From Bradyrhizobium sp. WSM3983 (GTDB taxonomy: Bacteria > Pseudomonadota > Alphaproteobacteria > Rhizobiales > Xanthobacteraceae): a stretch of 64,000 nt of DNA. The notes under the pieces are model-generated. The model saw only the letters and a list, made by a program, of their open reading frames with translations, made no database searches and was not told the origin of the DNA. The stretch is taken from the NCBI RefSeq assembly GCF_000473045.1, contig NZ_AXAY01000028.1, forward strand, positions 62,001-126,000, read 5' to 3'. Below, piece by piece: positions 8,064 through 16,929 of this stretch; positions within the stretch are counted from its first letter, which is position 1; each line of letters opens with the position of its first letter. A program made the translations under genes and the position numbers.

Positions 8064-9095
8064 TTATGAGGGTTGCGGCGTGGCTGCTCGCGCGGAGGCG
8101 GTCATAATAGCCAAGGCCACGTTTTGCACAGCAAAGACCTCTGTGGTGACATTGTTGTTCTGACGGATCGCATCAAGGATAAATGCTTGCGCGTATCTTT
8201 CAAGTTCTGCCGAGAGGACGACGCGACGACCTTTATGCACGAGGTCACCACGAAGGCTCTTTAAGGCCGTCAACTTTTCCAATGCCAGCTTTTGTAGCTC
8301 CTTATCTTTCCGATACAGGGGGCTTAGATAGTTTTGTAAGTTCTTCCCCATCAATATTTCCAGTGCGGTGATATACGAGACGATTTTGGACGCGTTGTCG
8401 TTTGACGAAAATGCTGAACCGGCAAACCAGAGTGCGGCATGGGTCCGATCATCTCGCGCATCGAGGCCGTCTTGATTGGCACTCGCAAATTGTAGCGGTG
8501 CCCAGTCCGTAGAGGACTGAGTAACCACCCCTAGCGTCCCGCTCAAAAACTTTTTTCGAGTAATGCAGAAGTAGGAGGACAACAAACAGCCGCCATGCAA
8601 AATTTGGCCGGACAATAACGAAACAAGCCCGAGTGAATCAAACGACCCAGTCAGCGCTGAGTCCTTGCGATCATGGTCAGATTGGCGAGATGCCAATATC
8701 ATCAACGTCTGATCCCAGAAGGAATATTTGAGAGGACTGACGTGGACTGCTCCAGCTTCTGCGCTGTGCGAAAAAGATAGTATAGCGACTGGAATGGAGA
8801 ACTCTATTTTTTTGTCGATTTTCACGAACTTGATCATTCGTTCGAAGGGTAGTTCGACGGAATTAGGCAGATGCGTTTTCAGAAAGTCCTGAGTGAAGTC
8901 AGGGCTGCCGCGCCATGAGTATACTCTAACGTGAAAGACTCCATTGTTATCTTCAGCGTTTTCTAATTTTGGGAAAACGGTGAGGGCATCCGCTAGCTCG
9001 ATTTCGAGGGCTGACGGCTCTTCCGCCAGCCACACCCAAAGCCGGTCTCCGGCTTTCAGTTGCTGCATTTGACTGCCGTCATTGACTGCGTTCAT
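8064..9095 (-). CDS. Apea-like HEPN domain protein, putative defence RNase
   Basis: A 343-residue protein with no recognised N-terminal domain. The C-terminal third looks like an Apea-type HEPN domain: SYITALEILMG, a gap, then ALKSLRGDLVHKG. The R282-GDLV-H287 hexapeptide is the R-x4-H signature of HEPN ribonucleases, which are common in abortive-infection, toxin and other antiviral proteins. Codon use and base composition are clearly more AT-rich than the neighbours, suggesting transfer. A CAGGA site precedes the ATG. It stands alone beside a decayed gene. Function as a defence RNase is inference. Confidence 0.7.
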   Translation of the reverse strand: MNAVNDGSQMQQLKAGDRLWVWLAEEPSALEIELADALTVFPKLENAEDNNGVFHVRVYSWRGSPDFTQDFLKTHLPNSVELPFERMIKFVKIDKKIEFSIPVAILSFSHSAEAGAVHVSPLKYSFWDQTLMILASRQSDHDRKDSALTGSFDSLGLVSLLSGQILHGGCLLSSYFCITRKKFLSGTLGVVTQSSTDWAPLQFASANQDGLDARDDRTHAALWFAGSAFSSNDNASKIVSYITALEILMGKNLQNYLSPLYRKDKELQKLALEKLTALKSLRGDLVHKGRRVVLSAELERYAQAFILDAIRQNNNVTTEVFAVQNVALAIMTASARAATPQPS

Positions 9096-9200
9096 AGGAC
9101 ATCCTGAGAATCAAAGATCAGCGACGATGACACAACACAGGCGACCAATGCGCAGATTGCTACCGCCCACCCGCTATTCACAGGGAGCAGCAAACAAAAA

Positions 9201-9226
9201 TCACGGTAGCAAGGCCGCTACCGTGA
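9201..9226 (-). terminator. Orphan intrinsic terminator
   Basis: A perfect 10-bp stem (TCACGGTAGC / GCTACCGTGA) with a six-base loop, followed on the minus strand by ATTTTTGTTTG. No convincing gene lies upstream on that strand between purD and this hairpin. A short frame at 9201-9395 reads through the hairpin and is not protein-like. It could end a small RNA or a lost gene. The rest of 9096-9445 shows only a half family C arm at 9340-9366. Confidence 0.6.
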
Positions 9227-9445
9227 TCGCCGTGTAAGCCTTGGCTTCCGGATCACCCGCAGGGACTTCTAAGGGACTTGAAACCGTAACCGGCTGATAT
9301 CTATAGGGCTCTACACTCCAGCAAGGGGAGAAGGGACAGCGGCTTCGCCGCGCCCCGGAATGACGGGAGTTTGGGCCACCCCCCTTGAGCCCCACCCCGA
9401 TTCGTGCGACCTCCGCCCCAGCAAACCCCTCATTCTGAGCCTTCG

Positions 9446-10729
9446 ATGCACATTCTCCTGCTTGGTTCCGGCGGCCGCGAACATGCCCTGGCGTGGAAAA
9501 TCGCGGCCTCTCCCCTGGTGACCAAACTCTGGTGTGCGCCCGGCAATGCCGGCATCGCGCGCGAGGCGGAATGCGTGGCGCTCGACGTTGCCGACCATGC
9601 CGCCGTGATAGCCTTCTGCAAAAACAATGCGGTCGAGCTGGTCGTGGTCGGCCCGGAGACGCCGCTGGCCGCTGGCATCGTCGATGACCTCACCGCCGCC
9701 GGCATCAAGGCGTTCGGGCCGAACAAGATCCCCGCCCAGCTCGAAAGCTCCAAGGGCTTTACCAAGGCGCTCTGCACCGAGTTCGGCATTCCGACTGGCG
9801 CCTACAAGCGCTTCACCAAGCCTGAGGACGCGCGCGACTACGTCAACAGCCAGGGCGCGCCGATCGTCGTGAAGGCAGACGGCCTCGCCGCTGGCAAGGG
9901 CGTCGTCGTCGCCAAGACCGTGCGCGAGGCCGAGGACGCCATCGCCATGATGTTCGAGGGTGCGTTTGGCGAAGCCGGCGCCGAGGTGGTGATCGAGGAA
10001 TTTCTGCCGGGCCGCGAGATCAGCTTCTTCGCGCTCTGCGATGGCGAGACCGCCATTCCGCTGGCCTCCGCCCAGGACCACAAGCGCGTGTTCGACCATG
10101 ACGTCGGGCCGAACACCGGCGGCATGGGCGCCTATTCGCCGACGCCTTTGGTGACGCCTGCGATCCACGACGCGATCATGGCCAAGATCATTCTGCCGAC
10201 GGTCGCCGGCATGAAGCAGCGCGGCACGCCGTTCCGCGGCATCCTCTACGCCGGGATCATGCTGACGACGCAGGGCCCAAAGCTGTTCGAGTTCAACGTC
10301 CGTTTCGGCGATCCCGAGTGCCAGGTGCTGATGCTGCGCATGATGTCGGACATCGTGCCGGCGTTCCTGGCCTCATGTGATGGTCAGCTCAAGAATTTCG
10401 ATCTGCGCTGGTATCCGGAATCCGCGCTCACGGTGGTGATGGCGGCGAAGGGCTATCCCGGCGACTATCAGAAGGGCACGCGGATCGAGGGGCTCGATGA
10501 CGCGGCCAAGATCGACACCGTCGAGATCTTCCACGCCGGCACGGTTGCGAAGGACGGCGCCGTCCTCGCCAATGGGGGCCGCGTGCTCAATGTCTGCGCG
10601 CTGGGGGCGACCGTGACCGAAGCGCAGGCCCGCGCCTATCAGGCCGTCGACCGCATCAACTGGCCGGAGGGCTTCTGCCGCCGCGACATCGGCTGGCAGG
10701 CGGTGGAAACCGAGAAGCCCAGGGGCTAG
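9446..10729 (+). CDS. purD: Phosphoribosylamine--glycine ligase
   Basis: GAR synthetase, the second step of de novo purine synthesis, an ATP-grasp enzyme joining glycine to phosphoribosylamine. The protein is 427 residues, normal for the family. The ATG at 9446 begins MHILLLGSGGREHALAWK, the invariant PurD opening, so the upstream in-frame ATG at 9404 is rejected. Other hallmarks are GPETPLAAGIVDDL, the ATP-grasp strand VVKADGLAAGKGVVVA, GPNTGGMGAYSPTP and FNVRFGDPECQ. Confidence 0.98.
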   Translation: MHILLLGSGGREHALAWKIAASPLVTKLWCAPGNAGIAREAECVALDVADHAAVIAFCKNNAVELVVVGPETPLAAGIVDDLTAAGIKAFGPNKIPAQLESSKGFTKALCTEFGIPTGAYKRFTKPEDARDYVNSQGAPIVVKADGLAAGKGVVVAKTVREAEDAIAMMFEGAFGEAGAEVVIEEFLPGREISFFALCDGETAIPLASAQDHKRVFDHDVGPNTGGMGAYSPTPLVTPAIHDAIMAKIILPTVAGMKQRGTPFRGILYAGIMLTTQGPKLFEFNVRFGDPECQVLMLRMMSDIVPAFLASCDGQLKNFDLRWYPESALTVVMAAKGYPGDYQKGTRIEGLDDAAKIDTVEIFHAGTVAKDGAVLANGGRVLNVCALGATVTEAQARAYQAVDRINWPEGFCRRDIGWQAVETEKPRG

Positions 10730-10862
10730 CTCGCGCGCGCCATCGGGCCGCCACATCGACTTTTCAAAAATGCGCAACTGGTTGTTGGGCTTAGCGTCCT
10801 CCGCCGAAATCACCGTGCTACTGTGCATGGGGTTGTTTTCGACATTTTGAGGGATGGAACTG

Positions 10863-11768
10863 ATGTCCGATCTCGCCGATCTCTATCCCGGCTTCGCCTC
10901 CGAATGGGTCAACACCTCGTTCGGGCGCATCTTCGCCCGCGTCGGCGGCAAGGGGCCGCCGCTGTTGCTGCTGCACGGCTTCTCCGAGACGCATGTGATG
11001 TGGCACCGCGTGGCGCCGCAGCTGGCCGACCAGTTCACGCTGATCATCGCCGACCTGCCGGGCTATGGCTGGTCCGACATGCCCGAGAGCGATGCGCTGC
11101 ACATGCCCTACAGCAAGCGCGCGATGGCCAAGGCCATGGTGGAGGTGATGGAGCAACTCGGCCACGTCCACTTCGCGCTCGCAGGCCACGATCGCGGTGG
11201 CCGCGTGTCGTATCGGCTGGCGCTCGATCATCCCGGCCGGCTGTCGAAGCTTGCCGTGCTCGATATCCTGCCGACCTATAATTACTGGGAGCGCATGAAC
11301 CGCGCCTATGCGCTGAAGATCTATCACTGGACTTTTCTCGCCCAGCCCGCGCCGCTGCCGGAAACGCTGATCTCGGGCCAAGGCGAATTCTTCCTGCGCT
11401 TCAAGATGGCGAGCCAGACCAAGTCGAAGACGCTGGACGCGATCGACAAGCGCGCGCTCGAGCACTACATCGCGCCGTTCGGCGACCCCGCCCGCGTGCA
11501 TGCGATGTGCGAGGATTATCGCGCCGGCGCCTATATCGATTACGACCTCGACAAGGCCGATTTCGAGGCCGGCAAGAAGATCACCGTTCCCATGCTGGCA
11601 TTGTGGGGCGGCGTCGGCATCGCCCAGGCCGCCGCGACCCCGCTCGATATCTGGAAGCAATGGGCGACCAATGTCGAAGGCCAGCCGGTGGACTCCGGCC
11701 ACTTCCTCACCGAGGAGGACCCCGACGTCACCGCGAAGGCGCTGCGGGAGTTTTTCGCGAGGAGTTAA
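10863..11768 (+). CDS. Fluoroacetate dehalogenase-type alpha/beta hydrolase
   Basis: A 301-residue hydrolase closely resembling the Rhodopseudomonas palustris fluoroacetate dehalogenase RPA1163. From ATG 10863 (MSDLADLYPGF) the catalytic set falls at the same residue numbers I recall for that enzyme: nucleophile Asp110 in GHDRGG, carboxylate-binding Arg111 and Arg114, Asp134, halide-pocket His155-Trp156 and Tyr219, and base His280 in SGHFL. The HGF oxyanion motif is at 38-40. FAcD enzymes cleave the C-F bond of fluoroacetate by an ester intermediate. The natural substrate here may be another 2-haloacid or ester. Its TAA overlaps the convergent tadA stop. Confidence 0.88.
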   Translation: MSDLADLYPGFASEWVNTSFGRIFARVGGKGPPLLLLHGFSETHVMWHRVAPQLADQFTLIIADLPGYGWSDMPESDALHMPYSKRAMAKAMVEVMEQLGHVHFALAGHDRGGRVSYRLALDHPGRLSKLAVLDILPTYNYWERMNRAYALKIYHWTFLAQPAPLPETLISGQGEFFLRFKMASQTKSKTLDAIDKRALEHYIAPFGDPARVHAMCEDYRAGAYIDYDLDKADFEAGKKITVPMLALWGGVGIAQAAATPLDIWKQWATNVEGQPVDSGHFLTEEDPDVTAKALREFFARS

Positions 11769-12223
11769 CGCCGCTCGCGAAAGAACTCCTTGAGCAGCCG
11801 CGCCGCCTCGCTCTCGCCGACCCCGGAATAGACATCCGGCGCGTGATGGCAGGTTGGCGACGCAAAGAACCGCACGCCGGACTCGACCGCGCCGCCCTTG
11901 GGGTCGGCCGCGCCGTAATAGAGCCGGCGGACCCTTGCAAAGGAGATCGCGCCCGCACACATAGTGCAGGGCTCCAGCGTCACGTAGAGGTCGCAGTCGA
12001 CCAGGCGCTCGCTGCCGATTTTCCTGGCCGCCTCGCGCAGCGCAATGATCTCGGCATGGCCCGTGGGGTCATAATTGGTCAGCGTCCGGTTGGCGGCCGT
12101 GGCGATCACCTCGTAGTTGCGGACCACCACGCATCCGATCGGAACTTCGCCCGCCTTTCCGGCATTTTCGGCCGTTTTGAGCGCCAATTCCATGAAAGAG
12201 GGGGCTTTCAAGCCTCGTATCAT
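11765..12223 (-). CDS. tadA: tRNA-specific adenosine deaminase
   Basis: Zinc deaminase that converts A34 of tRNA-Arg to inosine. It carries the proton-shuttle and zinc motif HAE (TGHAEIIAL) and the second zinc motif PCTMCAGA. The C-terminus keeps the DVYSGVGESEAARLL segment seen in TadA rather than in guanine deaminases. The start is ambiguous: 12223 (MIRGLKAP) is used here, but 12193 (MELALKTAENAG) is also typical; neither has a strong ribosome site. Length is about 152 residues. Its stop shares a TTAA palindrome with the convergent dehalogenase stop. Confidence 0.92.
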   Translation of the reverse strand: MIRGLKAPSFMELALKTAENAGKAGEVPIGCVVVRNYEVIATAANRTLTNYDPTGHAEIIALREAARKIGSERLVDCDLYVTLEPCTMCAGAISFARVRRLYYGAADPKGGAVESGVRFFASPTCHHAPDVYSGVGESEAARLLKEFFRERR

Positions 12224-12342
12224 CCGAAGAAACCTGCTAGTAGCTGCGCCTTCAGCAGAAGTGCTTACCGATATTGCCTGAGCATGCGGCTCCGAATGAG
12301 CGCGCACAATGCTTTTTGGCCACCCCCTGAGTGAGATTATTC

Positions 12343-14442
12343 ATGCCTCGCGACAGCGACAAAGACAACGATTCCCGCGGCCGGCGAGGCCCGGCCAAAG
12401 GCGGCCGTAGCGGCAAGCCGCGCGGTCCCGACAAGAAATTCGCCAAGCGCGGCCCTGAAGGAAAGGGCGACCGCGACAGCCGCCCGCCGCCCCGTGGCGA
12501 CCGTGATAGCCGTCCGCCCCGCGGCGACCGCGAGGCTCGTCCATTCCGCCGGCGTGAGGAGGGCGATGCCCCGCGCCGGGATTTCAGCGAGCGGCCGCGC
12601 TTCAAGCGCGACGATCGCGCTGGCGAGGGCCGCGGCGAGCGCAGCTTCAAGCCGCGCGGTGACCGGCCGTTTTCCGATCGCTCGTCGCGTGATGCCGAGA
12701 AGCGGCCGTTCAAGCCGCGCGGTGATCGGCCGTCCTATGGGCGCGACGATCGTCCACCGCGGAGCCGCGATCGCGACGATTCCCGTCCCGCTGGTCGCTC
12801 CGGCGAGAAGAAGTTCGGCGACAAGCGGCCTTACGCGCCGCGCGGCGACCGCCCGGAGCGCAAGTTCGACAGCGAGCGGAAATTTTCGCGCGGCGCGCCG
12901 GACCGTAGCGACCGACCGCGCGATCGCGGCGAGCGGAGCGATTCAAAGCCGTGGCAGAAACGGGACTCGGCTCCGCGCGGTGACCGTCCGCCGCGCAAGG
13001 ATTTCAGCAAAGGCCCGCGCAAGGATTTTGGCGGCCGCGACCGTAGCGAAGACAAGCCCTGGCAGAAGCGTGAAGGTGGCAGCGGCGAGGACCGTCCGCG
13101 GTTCTCGCGTTCGCGGGACGATCGCGCCTCCGGCGATCGTCCGTTCCGCGAGCGGCCCAAATTTGATCGGCCGAAGTTCGATCGTTCGCGCGATGATCGT
13201 CCCAAGTTCGATCGGCCCCATCGTGATGGTGACCGACCCCGCGGCGGCGACCGCCCCAAATTCGATCGTCCGCGCGAGCGCTCCGAGGGCCGCTCCGACT
13301 GGCACGAGCATCCGCGCAGCGAAGGCCGCTTCGGCGATCGTCCGCGCCGCGAAAACGAGGATGAGAGCAGGATCTTCGAGAAGCGTCCGGCCTTCGGCGG
13401 CCGTGGCGCCTATCGTGCGCGCGAGCGGGATTTTGAGGGACGGCCGCGCCGGGAAGAGGCGCCGAAGCCAAAGAAGGCCGGCGAGCGCATCGCCAAGGCG
13501 CTGGCGCGTGCGGGGCTCGCTTCGCGCCGCGATGCCGAGGAGATGGTCACGCAGGGGCGCGTCACCGTCAACGGCCGCATCATCAATTCGCCCGCGCTCG
13601 ACATCACGCCCAACGATGTCGTCATGGTCGACGGCAAGCCGTTGCCCGAACGCGAGCGCACGCGACTGTTCCTCTACCACAAGCCGCGCGGGCTGATGAC
13701 GACGCATGACGATCCCGAGGGTCGTCCGACCGTATTCGACAATCTGCCCGAAGGCCTGCCGCGGCTGATCAGCGTCGGCCGGCTCGACTTCAACACCGAA
13801 GGCCTGCTGCTGCTCACCAATGACGGTGGCCTCGCGCGCACGCTGGAGCTGCCGGACACCGGCTGGCTGCGCCGCTATCGCGTCCGCGCCCATGGCGATG
13901 TCACTCAGGCGCAGCTCGACCAGCTCAAGGAAGGCATCGAGGTCGAGGGCGTGAAATACGGTCCGATCGAAGCGACGCTGGAGCGGGACCAGGGTGCCAA
14001 TGTCTGGCTGGTGTTCGCGATCCGCGAAGGCAAGAACCGCGAGGTGCGTAACGTCTGCGCCCATCTCGGGCTCGAGGTGAACCGGCTGATCCGCGTCTCC
14101 TACGGTCCGTTCCAGCTCGGCGAAGTGCCCGAGGGCCAGGTCGAGGAGATCCGCGCGCGCGTGCTGCGCGAGCAGCTCGGCGACAAGGTGATCGAGAAGT
14201 CTGGGGCGCAGTTCGACGTGCCGAAGAAATCGCCGTCAGGCGAGGGCGAGGCATCGGGCGAGAAGAAGACGTCCAAGCGCGCCGTGATCGCTGACCGCAA
14301 GGGCCGCCGCGTGCTGGTGCAGCGCACCGGCAGCGACGAAGCCCGCGAGCGCAACGAGGACGAGGCCAACGGTTACGGGCCGCCGCGCCGCCCGAAGCGC
14401 GGCTATCACGGCAAGCGCGATTTGACGCCAAAGGACGACTAG
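12343..14442 (+). CDS. rluB: Pseudouridine synthase (RluB/RsuA type) with long disordered N-terminus
   Basis: A 699-residue protein. Residues about 379-440 form an S4 RNA-binding domain (ERIAKALARAGLASRRDAEE), followed by the RsuA/RluB catalytic domain with GRLDFNTEGLLLLTND, whose Asp (about 481) is the catalytic residue. It should isomerise a uridine in 23S rRNA. The first ~370 residues are almost entirely Arg, Asp, Gly, Pro, Lys and Ser in loose repeats (PRGDRP, KFDRP, DRDSRP), with no fold expected, resembling an RGG-type RNA-binding tail. The E. coli RluB core alone is about 290 residues. The ATG at 12343 is preferred to the GTG at 12331. rsmD follows after one base. Confidence 0.9.
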   Translation: MPRDSDKDNDSRGRRGPAKGGRSGKPRGPDKKFAKRGPEGKGDRDSRPPPRGDRDSRPPRGDREARPFRRREEGDAPRRDFSERPRFKRDDRAGEGRGERSFKPRGDRPFSDRSSRDAEKRPFKPRGDRPSYGRDDRPPRSRDRDDSRPAGRSGEKKFGDKRPYAPRGDRPERKFDSERKFSRGAPDRSDRPRDRGERSDSKPWQKRDSAPRGDRPPRKDFSKGPRKDFGGRDRSEDKPWQKREGGSGEDRPRFSRSRDDRASGDRPFRERPKFDRPKFDRSRDDRPKFDRPHRDGDRPRGGDRPKFDRPRERSEGRSDWHEHPRSEGRFGDRPRRENEDESRIFEKRPAFGGRGAYRARERDFEGRPRREEAPKPKKAGERIAKALARAGLASRRDAEEMVTQGRVTVNGRIINSPALDITPNDVVMVDGKPLPERERTRLFLYHKPRGLMTTHDDPEGRPTVFDNLPEGLPRLISVGRLDFNTEGLLLLTNDGGLARTLELPDTGWLRRYRVRAHGDVTQAQLDQLKEGIEVEGVKYGPIEATLERDQGANVWLVFAIREGKNREVRNVCAHLGLEVNRLIRVSYGPFQLGEVPEGQVEEIRARVLREQLGDKVIEKSGAQFDVPKKSPSGEGEASGEKKTSKRAVIADRKGRRVLVQRTGSDEARERNEDEANGYGPPRRPKRGYHGKRDLTPKDD

Positions 14443-14443
14443 C

Positions 14444-14998
14444 ATGCGCGTGGTCGGCGGTCGCTTGAAGGGGCGCAATCTCGCCTCACCGTCTTCGCGC
14501 GACATCCGTCCCACGGCGGATCGCCTGCGCGAGTCCGTGTTCAACATCCTCGCCCACGCCTACGATGACCCGATCGAGGACGCGCGCGTGCTCGATCTCT
14601 TCGCCGGCACCGGCGCGCTCGGCATCGAGGCGTCCTCGCGCGGCGCGAAATTCACGTTGTTCGTGGATAACGGTGCGGAGGCGCGCGCGTTGCTCCGGAA
14701 TAATGTCGAGTCGCTCGGCCTCGGCGGCGTCACAAAAGTCTATCGCCGCGATGCGACCGATCTCGGCCCCTCGCATCCCGTCGAACCGTTCTCGCTGGTG
14801 TTCCTCGATCCGCCCTATGGCAAGGGTTTTGCGGAGAAGGCGCTCGTGAGCTTGCGCGATGGCGGCTGGCTGACGCCGGGCGCGCTGCTGGTGGTGGAAG
14901 AGGCGAAGGCCGCGCAGTTCGCGGCGCCGGAAGGGTTTGAGGAGCTGGAGCGGAGGACGTATGACGACACTGAGTTCGTGTTTTTGAGGAAGCCGTAG
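14444..14998 (+). CDS. rsmD: 16S rRNA (guanine(966)-N2)-methyltransferase
   Basis: A 184-residue class I SAM methyltransferase that modifies G966 of 16S rRNA on assembled 30S particles. Visible motifs are MRVVGGRLKGR at the start, RPTADRLRESVFNIL, the SAM-binding VLDLFAGTGALGIEASSRGA and the catalytic FLDPPYGKGF. It starts one base after the pseudouridine synthase stop, so the two rRNA-modifying genes form an operon. Confidence 0.96.
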   Translation: MRVVGGRLKGRNLASPSSRDIRPTADRLRESVFNILAHAYDDPIEDARVLDLFAGTGALGIEASSRGAKFTLFVDNGAEARALLRNNVESLGLGGVTKVYRRDATDLGPSHPVEPFSLVFLDPPYGKGFAEKALVSLRDGGWLTPGALLVVEEAKAAQFAAPEGFEELERRTYDDTEFVFLRKP

Positions 14999-15016
14999 CC
15001 GACGAGCGAAGCTCTC

Positions 15017-15107
15017 GTAGGGTGGGCAAAGCGAAGCGTGCCCACCGCTTCTCTCACGATAATGGACAGATGGTGGGCACGGCGCGTTGCGCCTTTGCCC
15101 ACCCTAC
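15017..15107. repeat. Dispersed palindromic repeat, family A copy 2
   Basis: Same arms as the element at 897-981 (GTAGGGTGGGCAAAG and its complement), here facing across about 20 bases between the convergent rsmD and mutL. It ends only 8 bases before the mutL stop and may serve as a two-way transcription barrier. Confidence 0.88.
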
Positions 15108-15114
15108 GGCACCT

Positions 15115-16929
15115 TCACCTCCGCCCGAACAGCTTCTCGACGTCTGACAGCTTCAGCTCGACATAGGTCGGTCGGCCGTGATTGCACTGGCCGGAGTTCG
15201 GCGTCTCCTCCATCTCGCGGAGCAGGGCGTTCATCTCCTCCGGCCGCAGCCTTCGCCCTGCGCGCACCGAGCCGTGGCAGGCCATGGTGGCGGCGACGTG
15301 CATCAGGCGGCGCTCCAGCGGCAGCGCCTCGTCCCATTCGGCCATGTGCTCGGAGAGATCTCGTAGCAGCCCGCCCGCATTGGTCTTGCCGAGCAGCGAC
15401 GGTGTTTCGCGCACCGCGACCGCGCCGGGGCCGAAGGACTCGATCGCAAGGCCAAGTGAACCGAGTTCCTCGCTGCGCTCCAGCAGCCGCTCCACCGTGG
15501 CCTCGTCCATCTCGACGATCTCGGGGATCAGCAGGATCTGCCGCTGCACGCCGTTTTCGGCGAGCGAGGCCTTGAGTCGTTCATAGACGATGCGCTCATG
15601 CGCGGCGTGCTGGTCGACGATGATGAGACCGTCGCGGGTCTGCGACACGATATAAGTCTCGTGCAGTTGCGTGCGCGCCGCGCCGAGCGGACGGTCGACG
15701 AGGTCGGTCACGGGCTGTGGGTCGAAGCGCACGTCCGCGCTCGGCGCACTGACATCGAACCCAGCTTGCGCGCGTTCGGCGAAGGCCGGCGCGGCGGAGC
15801 CTTCAAATGACGGCATTGGCACGACCGGAGCGGATGGCGAGGCTCGCCAGTCCCAGCTTGCCGGACGCGGCGGTGTGAAAGCGGGCCGGAACGAAGACAA
15901 TGCGCTTTCGCCGCCGTTGGCGGCCGTGCGCCGTCCTTCGCGCGCAAGACCTTCCTTCAGCCCATGCACGATCAGCGCACGCACGAGGCCGGCGTTGCGG
16001 AAGCGCACCTCGGTCTTGGCTGGATGCACGTTGGCGTCGACCTCGCGCGGATCGAGCGTGACGAACAGCGCCAGCACCGGATGCCGGTCGCGCGGCAGAT
16101 AGTCGGCGTAAGCGCCGCGCACCGCCCCTAAGATCAGCTTGTCGCGGACGGGACGGCCGTTGACGAAGAGATATTGCCCGAGCGCGTTGGCCTTGGTCAG
16201 CGCAGGTGCTGCGGCATAGCCGGCGACGACGACGCCCTCGCGCTCGGCATGGACCTCGAAGGCATGGCTGCGGAACTCCGCGCCCAGGATGTCGCCGAGC
16301 CGCGTCAGCCGCCCGGCGGCGCCCGGCAGCGCAGCAGCCCAGGTCACCGGCGCGCGCTCCTCGCCCGCCAACGTGAAGGCGACATCGGGCCGCGCCATGG
16401 CGAGGCGCCTTACGATTTCGCGGATCGCCTCCGCCTCGGTGCGGTCGGTCTTCAAAAATTTCAGCCGCGCCGGCGTCGCATAGAAGAGATCGTTGACTTC
16501 GACGCGGGTGCCGTGCGCGAGCGCGGCCGGCATGATCTCGGACTTCTCGCCGCCCTCGACATTCAGCGCCCAGGCATGCGGTTCGCTGACATGCCGCGTG
16601 GTGATCGAGAGCCGCGCGACCGAGCCGATCGAGGGCAGCGCCTCGCCGCGGAACCCGAGGGTGCGGATCTGGAGCAGATCCTCGTCGTCGAGCTTGGACG
16701 TCGCGTGGCGCTCGACCGCGAGCGCGAGATCCTTCGCCGTCATCCCGCTGCCGTCATCGGTGATGCCGATCCGCCGCCGCCCTCCGCCATCGGTGAAGAC
16801 GTCGATCCGGCTCGCGCCGGCATCGATCGCGTTTTCCACGAGTTCCTTGACCACGCTCGCCGGACGCTCGACCACCTCGCCGGCGGCGATGCGGTTGACG
16901 ACCTGCTCTGGCAATTGGCGGACGGGCAT
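15115..16929 (-). CDS. mutL: DNA mismatch repair protein MutL
   Basis: A 604-residue GHKL ATPase that links MutS mismatch recognition to strand incision. The N-terminal ATPase has RIAAGEVVERPASVVKELVENAIDAGA, DDGSGM and TLGFRGEALPSI. The C-terminal domain carries DQHAAHERIVYE near residue 438, the DQHA(x)2E(x)4E metal motif of endonuclease-active MutL, as expected in organisms without MutH. A Pro-rich linker lies at about 345-410. It is monocistronic and convergent with rsmD. Confidence 0.97.
   Translation of the reverse strand: MPVRQLPEQVVNRIAAGEVVERPASVVKELVENAIDAGASRIDVFTDGGGRRRIGITDDGSGMTAKDLALAVERHATSKLDDEDLLQIRTLGFRGEALPSIGSVARLSITTRHVSEPHAWALNVEGGEKSEIMPAALAHGTRVEVNDLFYATPARLKFLKTDRTEAEAIREIVRRLAMARPDVAFTLAGEERAPVTWAAALPGAAGRLTRLGDILGAEFRSHAFEVHAEREGVVVAGYAAAPALTKANALGQYLFVNGRPVRDKLILGAVRGAYADYLPRDRHPVLALFVTLDPREVDANVHPAKTEVRFRNAGLVRALIVHGLKEGLAREGRRTAANGGESALSSFRPAFTPPRPASWDWRASPSAPVVPMPSFEGSAAPAFAERAQAGFDVSAPSADVRFDPQPVTDLVDRPLGAARTQLHETYIVSQTRDGLIIVDQHAAHERIVYERLKASLAENGVQRQILLIPEIVEMDEATVERLLERSEELGSLGLAIESFGPGAVAVRETPSLLGKTNAGGLLRDLSEHMAEWDEALPLERRLMHVAATMACHGSVRAGRRLRPEEMNALLREMEETPNSGQCNHGRPTYVELKLSDVEKLFGRR

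Noticed and set aside
7927..8163. A 78-codon plus-strand frame in the AT-rich patch
   Set aside because: It overlaps the HEPN gene 3' end and the pseudogene on the other strand and has no protein-like features.
12400..13450. Regular short DNA repeats that could suggest a CRISPR array
   Set aside because: Period and spacers are irregular, and the repeats keep one reading frame encoding Arg/Asp/Gly-rich peptide of the pseudouridine synthase.
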